Assembly (NCBI GenBank): GCA_039927975.1
Contig: JBDSTZ010000216.1
Coordinates: 1 to 13,913 of the forward strand
Source: JBDSTZ01 sp039927975
Lineage (GTDB): Bacteria; Pseudomonadota; Gammaproteobacteria; Burkholderiales; Burkholderiaceae_D
Direction: 5' to 3'
DNA: 13,913 nucleotides
Part shown: in pieces, positions 1 to 7,105 of the stretch
Numbering within the stretch: the stretch's first letter is position 1
Layout of the letters: each line of letters opens with the position of its first letter
Position numbers and translations under genes: made by a program
The notes under the pieces: generated by a model
The model's input: the letters and a program-made list of their open reading frames with translations, nothing else
The model's database searches: none
What the model was told of the DNA's origin: nothing

Positions 1-2
1 TG

Positions 3-47
3 ACGCGCCGCCCTACTCCACCAATGAACCCGAAAGCCGATCGATGA
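3..47 (+). other. possible 3' tail of an upstream + strand gene
   Basis: A reading frame open from the left edge ends in TGA at 45-47, overlapping the ATG of the GH27 gene at 44-46 in an ATGA arrangement. It would encode a tail ending in MNPKADR. ATGA overlaps are typical of translationally coupled operon genes, and no convincing promoter fits in the 43 bases before the GH27 gene. The stretch is only 14 codons, however, so an open frame by chance is quite possible. Confidence 0.25.
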
Positions 48-1399
48 ACTTCAAACGCCTGCTCCTGATTCCCTGCGCGATGCTGCTCGCCGCGCCCCTG
101 CTTGCCGCCCCGCCCGGCGACTTCCACACCTGGGCGCCAACCCCGCCGATGGGCTGGAACAGCTGGGACAACTTCGGCACCACCATCACCGAGGCGCAGG
201 CCAAACAGCAGGCCGACTACATGGCCGCCAAGCTCAAACCGCACGGCTATGAGTACCTGGTGGTCGACATCCAGTGGTATCAGCCCAGCGCCAAGGGCCA
301 CGACTACGTGAAGGGCGCCAAGCTGACGATGGACGGCTTCAGCCGGCTGGTGCCGGCGCCGGAGAAGTTCCCTTCGGCCGCCGACGGCAAGGGCTTCAAG
401 CCGCTGGCCGATTACATCCACGCCAAGGGCCTCAAGTTCGGCATCCACATGATGCGCGGTATTTCGCGCCAGGCGGTCGAACAGAATACGCCGTTGCTGG
501 GCACCAGCGTGCGCGCCGCCGACATCGCCGACAAGAACAGCATCTGTCCATGGAATCCGGACATGTACGGCGTCGACATGAGCAAGCCCAGCGCGCAGGA
601 ATACTACGACTCGCTGATCAAGCTGGTGGCGCAGTGGGAAGTTGACTTCATCAAGGTCGACGACCTCTCGCGGCCCTATCACCAGGCCGAGGTCGAGGCG
701 CTGCGCAAGGCGATCGACAAGACCGGCCGCAAGATCGTGTTCAGCACTTCGCCCGGCGAGACGCCGCTGTCGGCCGGCCCGCATGTCAACCAGAGCGCCA
801 ATATGTGGCGCGTCAGCGACGACTTCTGGGACAACTGGCCGTCCCTGCTGGCGCAGTTCAAGCGCCTGCACGACTGGACGCCCTACCGCGTCACGGGCGC
901 CTGGCCGGACGCCGACATGCTGCCGCTGGGGGTGGTCGAATTCAAGCGCGATACCCGCTTCACGCCCGCCGAGCAGGTGACCCTGATGACCTTGTGGAGC
1001 ATCGCCCGTTCGCCGCTGATGCATGGAGGCGACATGACCCGGACCGACCCGTTCACCCTGTCACTGCTGACCAACGACGAGGTGCTGGCGGTGAACCAGC
1101 GCAGCGCCAACAACCGCCAGCTGTTCCGCACCGACGATGGCCTGGTGGCGTGGGTGGCCGACGTGCCGGGCTCGAAGGACAAATACCTGGCCGTGTTCAA
1201 CACGCGCGACGCGGCGAAAGAGGCAGCGAGCGACGCCACGCTGGCGGTGCCGGTGAAAATGGCCGATCTCGGTATGAGCAACGCGGCGACGGTGCGCGAT
1301 CTGTGGAGCGGCAAGGAGCTGGGCGCGGCCGGCGCGGCGTTCGCCCCGCAGGTGCCCTTCCATGGGGCGCGCATGTTTCGCGTGAAGCCGGCGCGCTAA
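44..1399 (+). CDS. exported GH27 glycoside hydrolase, probable beta-L-arabinopyranosidase (or alpha-galactosidase)
   Basis: A 451-residue retaining glycosidase of family GH27. Residues 1-21 are a Sec signal peptide (basic start, Leu/Ala core, cut near LLA|AP), which supports the ATG at 44 although the frame stays open to the window edge. The catalytic (beta/alpha)8 barrel begins at the family motif PMGWNSWD (35-42). The nucleophile is D206 in the FIKVDD motif, and the acid/base is D259 or D260 in WRVSDDFWD. Residues from about 370 to 451 form the usual C-terminal beta domain. The sugar-pocket motif reads VVDIQW (73-78): Ile76 stands where alpha-galactosidases carry the second Asp of IDDCW, which contacts O6 of galactose. 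From memory, Geobacillus Abp, a GH27 beta-L-arabinopyranosidase, also has Ile there. With arabinan genes next door, arabinopyranosidase is the better guess, but activity cannot be proved from sequence. Confidence 0.88.
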   Translation: MNFKRLLLIPCAMLLAAPLLAAPPGDFHTWAPTPPMGWNSWDNFGTTITEAQAKQQADYMAAKLKPHGYEYLVVDIQWYQPSAKGHDYVKGAKLTMDGFSRLVPAPEKFPSAADGKGFKPLADYIHAKGLKFGIHMMRGISRQAVEQNTPLLGTSVRAADIADKNSICPWNPDMYGVDMSKPSAQEYYDSLIKLVAQWEVDFIKVDDLSRPYHQAEVEALRKAIDKTGRKIVFSTSPGETPLSAGPHVNQSANMWRVSDDFWDNWPSLLAQFKRLHDWTPYRVTGAWPDADMLPLGVVEFKRDTRFTPAEQVTLMTLWSIARSPLMHGGDMTRTDPFTLSLLTNDEVLAVNQRSANNRQLFRTDDGLVAWVADVPGSKDKYLAVFNTRDAAKEAASDATLAVPVKMADLGMSNAATVRDLWSGKELGAAGAAFAPQVPFHGARMFRVKPAR

Positions 1400-1416
1400 G
1401 GCCGGCACGGTGAAGC

Positions 1417-1446
1417 AAAGGCGGCGCCGTGCTGGCGCCGCCGTTT
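1417..1446. terminator. bidirectional hairpin terminator between convergent genes
   Basis: A perfect 9-bp GC stem (GGCGGCGCC at 1420-1428 against GGCGCCGCC at 1434-1442) encloses a 5-base loop. An AAA on the left and a TTT on the right give short U-tracts for both transcription directions. It sits in the 46-base gap between the + strand GH27 gene and the - strand LysR gene, where a shared terminator is expected. The U-tracts are short, so termination may be incomplete. Confidence 0.65.
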
Positions 1447-2390
1447 CAATACATCTCGTGGGCCGCGGCCCGCACTTCCTTGAGCAGCAGGTCGGCCGCC
1501 GGCGAGAGCAGATGGTCCTGCTGGCGGATGATGCCGAAGGCGTCCATCTTGCACGGCAGTTCGATCGGCAGGATGCGCAGCACGTTGAGCGAGGCGTAGT
1601 ACTGGGCCACGTCGTGCGGCATCACATGCAGTGAATCGGTCTGCTGCAGCAGCGCGGTGATGAGCAGCAGCGCGGTGGTGTCGACCACGTTGGACGGCGG
1701 CTCCAGGCCGGCGCGGCGGAACATCATGTCGAAGCGGTGCCGCAGCACGCTGCCCGGCGCCGGCAGGATCCACGGCTCGTGCGCGATGTCCTTGAGTTTC
1801 AGGTGTTTGCGTTCGAGCAGGGGATGGCCGACCCGCACCACGCCGCAGGCCGGCTCCTCGGTCAGTTCCTCGTAAATCAGCCCGCTGGTGTCGACCTTCT
1901 CCAGAATGCGGCCGATCATGAAGTCGAGCGTGCCGTGCTGGAGTTTTTCAAGCAGCACGTTGGACGGTTCGAGCTGCACGCCGATGCGCATGAGCGGCGC
2001 GCGTTCCTTGATGCGGGCGATCGCGCGCGGCAGCAACGCCATCGCCGGCGTCATGATCACGCCCACTTCGACCTGGCCGACCAGGCCGGCCTTGAGGGCG
2101 ACGATGTCATCGTGCGCCAGCGACAGGCTGGTCAAGGCCATGCGGGCGTGGCGGATCATGGTCTCGCCGTAGATGGTCGGTTCCATCCCGCGCGGCAGGC
2201 GTTCGAACAGGCGTACTTCGAGCATCTCCTCCAGATCCTTGATCTGCTTGGAGGCGGCCGGCTGGGTCATGTGCAGTTCGTCGGCGGCGCGATGGATGTT
2301 GCGATAGTCATCGAGCGCGATCAACAGCAGCAGCTGGCGCGTTTTAAGGCGCGCCTTGAGGAACCAGTTCGGATTGAGGGTATCGTTCAT
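1446..2390 (-). CDS. LysR-type transcriptional regulator (GbpR-like)
   Basis: A 314-residue LysR-family DNA-binding regulator of standard length. The N-terminal winged helix-turn-helix covers about residues 17-76, with the recognition region around the AADELHMTQPAASKQI motif (35-50). A periplasmic-binding-protein-like effector domain follows from about residue 104 to the end. The protein resembles, from memory, the GbpR group that controls galactose/arabinose-type sugar ABC transport genes in proteobacteria. Its ATG at 2390 is preceded by GAGAG at about 6-nt spacing. It is the last gene of the - strand transporter block, so it may be co-transcribed with the importer and regulate it, and would then be autoregulated. 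The natural ligand cannot be read from sequence; L-arabinose or an arabino-oligosaccharide is inferred from the neighbours. Confidence 0.9.
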   Translation of the reverse strand: MNDTLNPNWFLKARLKTRQLLLLIALDDYRNIHRAADELHMTQPAASKQIKDLEEMLEVRLFERLPRGMEPTIYGETMIRHARMALTSLSLAHDDIVALKAGLVGQVEVGVIMTPAMALLPRAIARIKERAPLMRIGVQLEPSNVLLEKLQHGTLDFMIGRILEKVDTSGLIYEELTEEPACGVVRVGHPLLERKHLKLKDIAHEPWILPAPGSVLRHRFDMMFRRAGLEPPSNVVDTTALLLITALLQQTDSLHVMPHDVAQYYASLNVLRILPIELPCKMDAFGIIRQQDHLLSPAADLLLKEVRAAAHEMY

Positions 2391-2411
2391 GTCGTTCTCT
2401 CATTCCCTGAT

Positions 2412-2440
2412 GGCGCGCGCAGGTTGTGCGTGCGCGCGCC
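2412..2440. repeat. strong GC hairpin between GH43 and lysR genes
   Basis: A perfect 10-bp inverted repeat (GGCGCGCGCA at 2412-2421, TGCGCGCGCC at 2431-2440) with a 9-base loop lies in the 72-base gap between the GH43 stop and the LysR start. No T-run follows it on the - strand, so it does not look like a classic intrinsic terminator. It could reduce read-through into the regulator gene or stabilise the 3' end of the upstream message. Confidence 0.55.
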
Positions 2441-2462
2441 GGATTGGTCAGGCAGGCTGGAA

Positions 2463-3416
2463 CTACTTGCAGGAGGGCGAAGGATTCGCGTCCGGTCCCG
2501 CTTCCGTCTGGGCGACCGGCAGGATCTTCCCATCAGGTGTGTAGTGCAGCTCCTCGACCGCCACGGAACGACGATACTCGCCGCCGGTCGGCAGCTTGGA
2601 ATTGTGATAGAAGATGTAGGACTTGTTGTTGAAGTCGACAATCGCGTGGTGGATCGTCTTGACGCCTTCGTTCTTCTGCATGATCACGCCACGGTAGGCC
2701 CAGGGGCCGGTGGCGGTCGGGCCGGTCATGTAGACCGTCTCTTCGGGGAAGTGGCGCGAGTACGACAGGTAGTAGGTCTTGCCGTGCTCGTGCAGGTAGG
2801 ACGCCTCGGTGAAGTCGAACAGGCCGACGGTGTGGATCGGGCCGTCGAGCTCCATCATGTTTTTCTTGAGCTTGGCCCACTTCATGACCTGGTTGCCCCA
2901 GTACAGATAGGCCTGGCCGTCGGTGTCGATGAAGACGGCCGGGTCGATGTCGTCCCAGCCGATGTCGGTTTCAAGCGTCATGTCGTTGGTGACCAGCGCC
3001 GAACCGCGCTTGTCGACGAACGGGCCGGTCGGGCTGTCCGACACCGCCACGCCGATCGCCTTGCCCGGAATGGTGTTGTGGGCGACGGTCGAATAGAAGT
3101 AGTACTTGCCGTTGCGCTTGGTGATGTCGCCGGCCCAGGCATCCTTCTTGGCCCAGCTGAAGGTGGTGTACTTGAGCGCGGTGCCGTGGTCCTTCCAGTT
3201 CTTCATGTCGCAGCTCGACAGCACGTGCCACTCGTTCATGACGTAGTCCTTGCCGCCCTCGGGGGCGGCGTCGATGCCGACGTAGACGTAGACGCGGCCG
3301 TTGTCGACCAGGGCCGCCGGGTCGGCGGTGAACTTGTCGGTGACCAGCGGATTGCCGGCCTGGGCCAACGTTGCGACTACCAGCGCCACGGCGCCCAGTG
3401 TGCCTTGCTTGAACAT
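2463..3416 (-). CDS. exported GH43 glycosidase, probable alpha-L-arabinofuranosidase
   Basis: A 317-residue inverting glycosidase with the five-bladed beta-propeller fold of GH43. Residues 1-20 are a signal peptide cut after AQA. The three catalytic carboxylates are visible: base D32 in TADPA, pKa modulator D158 in WDDIDPAVF, and acid E204 in FTEASYL. H256 or H257 (IHHAIV) is in the position of the usual metal/active-site histidine. The sequence resembles exo-acting GH43 arabinofuranosidase/xylosidase proteins more than endo-arabinanases. Its only cysteines, C69 and C316 (next to last), could form a disulphide that pins the C-terminus in the periplasm. It lies between yjfF and lysR on the same strand. 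A good AGGAG site sits 8 nt before the ATG. Arabinofuranosidase is favoured over beta-xylosidase because of context only. Confidence 0.85.
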   Translation of the reverse strand: MFKQGTLGAVALVVATLAQAGNPLVTDKFTADPAALVDNGRVYVYVGIDAAPEGGKDYVMNEWHVLSSCDMKNWKDHGTALKYTTFSWAKKDAWAGDITKRNGKYYFYSTVAHNTIPGKAIGVAVSDSPTGPFVDKRGSALVTNDMTLETDIGWDDIDPAVFIDTDGQAYLYWGNQVMKWAKLKKNMMELDGPIHTVGLFDFTEASYLHEHGKTYYLSYSRHFPEETVYMTGPTATGPWAYRGVIMQKNEGVKTIHHAIVDFNNKSYIFYHNSKLPTGGEYRRSVAVEELHYTPDGKILPVAQTEAGPDANPSPSCK

Positions 3417-3436
3417 GATTGCGTCTCCTGCCTGAT

Positions 3437-3505
3437 TTATGATTTTTATGTACTGCTTTTTGCGCTACTTTTTTTGAACTGACTTTTTAAACTGACTTTT
3501 CTCAC
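3437..3505. repeat. AT-rich A-tract / imperfect direct-repeat spacer
   Basis: The gap between yjfF and the GH43 gene is strikingly T-rich on + (A-rich on -) in an otherwise GC-rich locus. AACTGACTTTT occurs twice (3477-3487 and 3490-3500, 13-nt period), and related ACTGCTTTTT and CTACTTTTTTT units precede it at similar spacing. On the transcribed strand these are A-tracts ahead of the GH43 start, so they could be an UP-element-like or bent segment or an unstructured leader. No clear -35/-10 pair with good spacing was found, and there is no T-run on the - strand, so no terminator after yjfF. Confidence 0.5.
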
Positions 3506-3509
3506 TGTG

Positions 3510-4481
3510 TTACTGGGCCGGCGCCTTCTGCCCGATCGCCATCAAGCGCTGCACCAGGCAGAAAATGAACAGCAAGGCGCCGATCACGATCTTGGTCCAC
3601 CACGAGCTCAGGGTGCCGTCAAAGGCGATCAGGGTCTGGATCGCGCCCAGCACCAGCACGCCCGACAGCGCGCCGGCGACGTAGCCGTAGCCACCGGTCA
3701 GCAGGGTACCACCGATCACCACCGCGGCGATGGCATCGAGTTCGGTGCCCTGTGCATGCAGGCCGTAACCGGACAGCATGTAGAACGAGAACAGCACGCC
3801 GCCCAGCGCCGCGCAAAAGCCCGACAGCGCGTACACGAAGATCTTGGTGCGGGCGACCGGAAGTCCCATCATCAGGGCCGACTGCTCGTTGCCGCCGACC
3901 GCGTACACGGCGCGGCCGAAGGCGCTGTAGTGGGCGACCCAGATGGCCAGCACCAGCATCACGACGGCGATCAGCACGCTCGGCGAAACAAAGCCGCCGA
4001 ACAGGTGCAACTGGGTCTGCGACATCGCCACGAAGGTCGGGTCGTCGATGGTGATCGAGTTAATGCTGATCAGGTAGCACAGGCCGCGCGCCAGGAACAT
4101 GCCGGCCAGAGTGACAATGAACGGTTGCAGCTTGAAGTAATGGATCATCGCGCCCATCCCGGCGCCGAACAGGGTGCCGAGCACCAGCACGGTGACGATC
4201 ACGGCGACCGGCGGCCAGTGCGCAACGTGCAGCAGCCAGGCGGCGATCATGGTGGTGAGCGCCAGCACCGAGCCGACCGACAGGTCGATGCCGCCGGACA
4301 GGATCACGAAGGTCATGCCGACCGCGATCACCAGCAGGAAGGCGTTGTCGATCAGGAGGTTGAAGATCACCTGCAGCGACAGGAAGCCGGGGTAAGCGGC
4401 GCCGCCGATGCCGAGCATCGCCACCAGCAGCACCACCGTCACGAGCGAAGTGAAATACGGCGAATTGGAGAGCTTGCGCAT
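3510..4481 (-). CDS. yjfF: sugar ABC transporter permease, YjfF type
   Basis: A 323-residue polytopic inner-membrane permease of the ribose/galactofuranose (BPD_transp_2) family. Strongly hydrophobic segments run through the whole length. The family signature GMTFVILSGGIDLSVGS is at 55-71, and a Gly-rich cytoplasmic-loop segment (AIAAVVIGGTLLTGGYGY) lies toward the C-terminus. It should pair with YtfT to form the channel of a YtfQRT-YjfF importer, which in E. coli takes up galactofuranose and arabinofuranose. Its ATG shares one base with the ytfT stop (TAATG at 4479-4483), and a very strong GGAGGA (4489-4494 on +) lies 7 nt before it, so the two permeases are translationally coupled. In this arabinan locus the likely cargo is L-arabinofuranose or short arabino-oligosaccharides. 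Confidence 0.93.
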   Translation of the reverse strand: MRKLSNSPYFTSLVTVVLLVAMLGIGGAAYPGFLSLQVIFNLLIDNAFLLVIAVGMTFVILSGGIDLSVGSVLALTTMIAAWLLHVAHWPPVAVIVTVLVLGTLFGAGMGAMIHYFKLQPFIVTLAGMFLARGLCYLISINSITIDDPTFVAMSQTQLHLFGGFVSPSVLIAVVMLVLAIWVAHYSAFGRAVYAVGGNEQSALMMGLPVARTKIFVYALSGFCAALGGVLFSFYMLSGYGLHAQGTELDAIAAVVIGGTLLTGGYGYVAGALSGVLVLGAIQTLIAFDGTLSSWWTKIVIGALLFIFCLVQRLMAIGQKAPAQ

Positions 4482-5554
4482 TATGCGGTCCTCCGGCCTT
4501 GCCAGATTTTCTTGAATTCGTCCGACTGCGACAGGCAGACCAGGAACACCACTACCGACTTGACCACCATGTTGACCTCGGGCGGAACGCCCAGCGAATA
4601 GATTGTATAGGTCAGCGTCTGGATGATCAGCGCACCGATCACACTGCCGACCAGGGAGAATTTGCCGCCGGCCAGCGAGGTGCCGCCCAGCGTGACGGCG
4701 AGGATCGCGTCCAGTTCGAGCAGCAGGCCGGCGTTGTTGGCGTCGGCGCTCTTGATGTTCGCCGCGATCATCAGGCCGGCCAGACCGGCGCAGGCGCTGC
4801 AGAACACGTACACCAGGAAGATCAGCACGGCGGTCTTGATGCCGGCCAGGCGCGCGGCCACCGGGTTGATGCCGACCGCCTGGATGAACAGGCCGAGCGC
4901 GGTTTTACGCATCAGCAGCGCGGTGACGATGAACACCGCCGCCACCAGCCACAAGGCGAACGGCAGGCCAAACAGGTAGCCGCTGCCGAGGAAGAAGAAA
5001 GGCTTGTAGTAGACCGTGACGATCTGGCCGTCGGTGAGCAGCTGCGCCAAACCGCGCCCGGCCACCATCAGGATCAGCGTGGCGACGATCGGCTGCAAGC
5101 CGAGCTTGGCCACCAGCAGACCGTTCCAGGCGCCGCACAGCAGCGCCGCGCCCATCGCCGCCGCCAGGGCCAGGCCCATCGGCATGTTGGCGACGTATTC
5201 AGGCACGCCGTCGACCATCACCATGGTGCCGCCGATGAGCATGGCCGACATGGTGCCCGACAGCGCGACCACCGCGCCGACCGAGATGTCGATGCCGCGC
5301 GTGGCGATCACCAGCGTCATGCCGAGCGCGGCGAGCATCAGCGGCGCCGCGCGGTTGACGATGTCGATCACGGAACCGTACAGGTGGCCGTCCTTGAGTT
5401 CGAGATGGAAGAAGCCGGGAATCTTGAACAGGTCGATCAGCAGCAGGATCGCGAGCGCCGCGACGGGACGGAACAGCGAATGGCGCGTCACGGCGGACAA
5501 GGAAAAGCCGGCGCCGGAACCGAGGTTCGCGGCTGTCGTTGGTTGTGTACTCAT
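4481..5554 (-). CDS. ytfT: sugar ABC transporter permease, YtfT type
   Basis: A 357-residue inner-membrane permease, partner of YjfF in a furanose ABC importer. A cytoplasmic N-terminal tail of about 30 residues precedes the first hydrophobic segment (31-41). The family signature RGIDISVGAVVALSG is at 86-100, and the coupling-loop-like region AILAVTLGGTSLAGGKFSLVG lies near the C-terminus. The ATG overlaps the ytfR stop by one base (TAATG at 5552-5556) with AGGAG 7 nt upstream (5562-5566 on +), and its own stop overlaps the yjfF start in the same way. Two different permease genes after one fused ATPase is the hallmark of the ytfQRT-yjfF system, unlike RbsC-type homodimers. Confidence 0.93.
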   Translation of the reverse strand: MSTQPTTAANLGSGAGFSLSAVTRHSLFRPVAALAILLLIDLFKIPGFFHLELKDGHLYGSVIDIVNRAAPLMLAALGMTLVIATRGIDISVGAVVALSGTMSAMLIGGTMVMVDGVPEYVANMPMGLALAAAMGAALLCGAWNGLLVAKLGLQPIVATLILMVAGRGLAQLLTDGQIVTVYYKPFFFLGSGYLFGLPFALWLVAAVFIVTALLMRKTALGLFIQAVGINPVAARLAGIKTAVLIFLVYVFCSACAGLAGLMIAANIKSADANNAGLLLELDAILAVTLGGTSLAGGKFSLVGSVIGALIIQTLTYTIYSLGVPPEVNMVVKSVVVFLVCLSQSDEFKKIWQGRRTA

Positions 5555-7098
5555 TATGCCGCTCCTGCCGGGGTGCCAGCCGATTCGCCGGCGATCACAT
5601 GCAGCACCGTGGTGTCGTCAAGCTGGCCGCGCTGGTATTCACCGCAGGCTTTGCGGTCGCGCATGACGACCATCCGGTCGCTGCAACGCAGCACTTCCGG
5701 CAGTTCGGACGAGATGAACAGGATCGACATGCCTTTGCGGCACAAGGCGGTGACGTAATCCATGATTTCCTGCTTGGCGCGCACATCGATGCCGCGCGTG
5801 GGTTCGTCGAGAATCATCAGTTTCGGTTCGGTCGCCAGCCAGCGCGCCAGCAGCACTTTCTGCTGGTTGCCGCCCGAGAGCGATCCGATCGGGGTTTCGA
5901 TGCTGGCGGTCTTGACGCCCAACCACTTGACGTAGTCGGTGGCCAGCTGCTGCTGCTTTTTAAAGGGAATCGCGCGCCACAGGCCGAACTTGGCCTGCAG
6001 GGCGAGGATCAGGTTTTCGCGCACCGACAGCGACAGGATCGCGCCTTCGTGCTTGCGGTCTTCCGAACAGAAGCCGATGCCCTGGGCGATCGCCTCGCGC
6101 GGGGTGGAGAAGGTGCCCTTGCCCTTGCGCTGGCCGACTTCGATGCTGCCGCCGTCGGCCTTGTCGGCGCCGAACAGCAGGCGCGCGGTTTCGGTGCGGC
6201 CGGAGCCGAGCAGGCCGCACAGGCCAAGCAGCTCGCCTTCGTGCAGGTCGATGTCGACCGGCGTCAGGGCGCCCTTGCGCATCAGGCCACGGGCGCGCAG
6301 GAAGGCGGCGCCGCGGCTGTGGGCGGGCGCGGCGGCGGCGGCTTTTTCAGCCTCCTCGACAGCGACGCCCACCATTTTATTGACCAGGGCCAGGCGCGAC
6401 AATTCGCTGCATGGATACTCGCCTTCGGTCTCGCCGTTGCGCATCACGGTGATGCGGTCGGAGATGGCGTAGGTCTGGTCGAGGAAGTGGGTGACGAACA
6501 GGATCGCCATGCCCTTGGCGCGCAGGTCGCGCAGCACCGAGAACAGCAACTGGACTTCGGCCTCGTCGAGGCTCGATGTCGGTTCGTCGAGAATCAGGAC
6601 GCGGGCCGAGATGTTCAGGGCGCGCGAAATGGCCACCATCTGCTGGATCGCCAGCGGAAAGGTCGACAGCGTGGCATTGACGTCGATATGGATCTGCAGC
6701 TGCGCGAGCAAGGCGGTAGCCTGCTGCTGCATGCCGGACCAGTCGATCATGCCGCCCTTGCGCGGGTAGCGGCCGATGAAGATATTCTCTGCCACCGACA
6801 GGTTCGGGCACAGATTGACTTCCTGGTACACGGTGCTGATGCCGAGCGACTGCGCGTCCTGGGTGGAACGCGGCGCAATCGGCTTGCCGTCGAGGAGAAT
6901 GCTGCCCGCTTCCGGGGTGTAGACCCCGGTCAGGACCTTGATCAAGGTCGACTTGCCGGCGCCGTTCTGACCCATGAGGGTGTGGACTTCACCCGGGAAA
7001 AGCCGCAGACGCACATCGGTCAGCGCCTTCACCCCGGGGAACTGCTTATGGATGCCGGTCAGTTCCAGGACCGGCGCCACCTTGACAGAATCAACCAT
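5554..7098 (-). CDS. ytfR: sugar ABC transporter ATP-binding protein, YtfR type
   Basis: A 514-residue fused double ATPase that powers the YtfT/YjfF permease pair. The first nucleotide-binding domain has an intact Walker A (GQNGAGKST, 43-51) and Walker B (VLILDEPTSS, 167-176), but its signature region is degenerate (TFPLAIQQMVAI, 146-156 region). The second domain has a degenerate Walker A (GLLGSGRTE, 295-303, Lys replaced by Arg), a canonical signature LSGGNQQKV (407-415) and Walker B (LMILDEPTRG, 428-436). This asymmetry is normal for the RbsA/MglA/YtfR group. A poly-Ala linker (about 246-262) joins the halves. The gene begins 7 bases after the ytfQ stop with a modest GAGTGG site, so there is no room for the stabilising hairpin often found after a binding-protein gene. 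Confidence 0.95.
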   Translation of the reverse strand: MVDSVKVAPVLELTGIHKQFPGVKALTDVRLRLFPGEVHTLMGQNGAGKSTLIKVLTGVYTPEAGSILLDGKPIAPRSTQDAQSLGISTVYQEVNLCPNLSVAENIFIGRYPRKGGMIDWSGMQQQATALLAQLQIHIDVNATLSTFPLAIQQMVAISRALNISARVLILDEPTSSLDEAEVQLLFSVLRDLRAKGMAILFVTHFLDQTYAISDRITVMRNGETEGEYPCSELSRLALVNKMVGVAVEEAEKAAAAAPAHSRGAAFLRARGLMRKGALTPVDIDLHEGELLGLCGLLGSGRTETARLLFGADKADGGSIEVGQRKGKGTFSTPREAIAQGIGFCSEDRKHEGAILSLSVRENLILALQAKFGLWRAIPFKKQQQLATDYVKWLGVKTASIETPIGSLSGGNQQKVLLARWLATEPKLMILDEPTRGIDVRAKQEIMDYVTALCRKGMSILFISSELPEVLRCSDRMVVMRDRKACGEYQRGQLDDTTVLHVIAGESAGTPAGAA

Positions 7099-7105
7099 TT
7101 ACCAC

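Noticed and set aside
44..106. Lipobox in the GH27 signal peptide (LIPC)
   Set aside because: Proline directly before the cysteine and the position inside the hydrophobic core do not fit a lipobox. A normal cleavage site follows at about residue 21.
1737..3482. Long + strand open frame of 581 codons opposite lysR and GH43
   Set aside because: Composition is antisense-like (rich in His, Arg, Asp, Val), it has no domain, and it spans two real genes and their gap.
3456..3500. T-runs after yjfF as an intrinsic terminator
   Set aside because: The T-runs are on the + strand, whereas yjfF is transcribed on the - strand, where they are A-runs. No GC stem precedes them.
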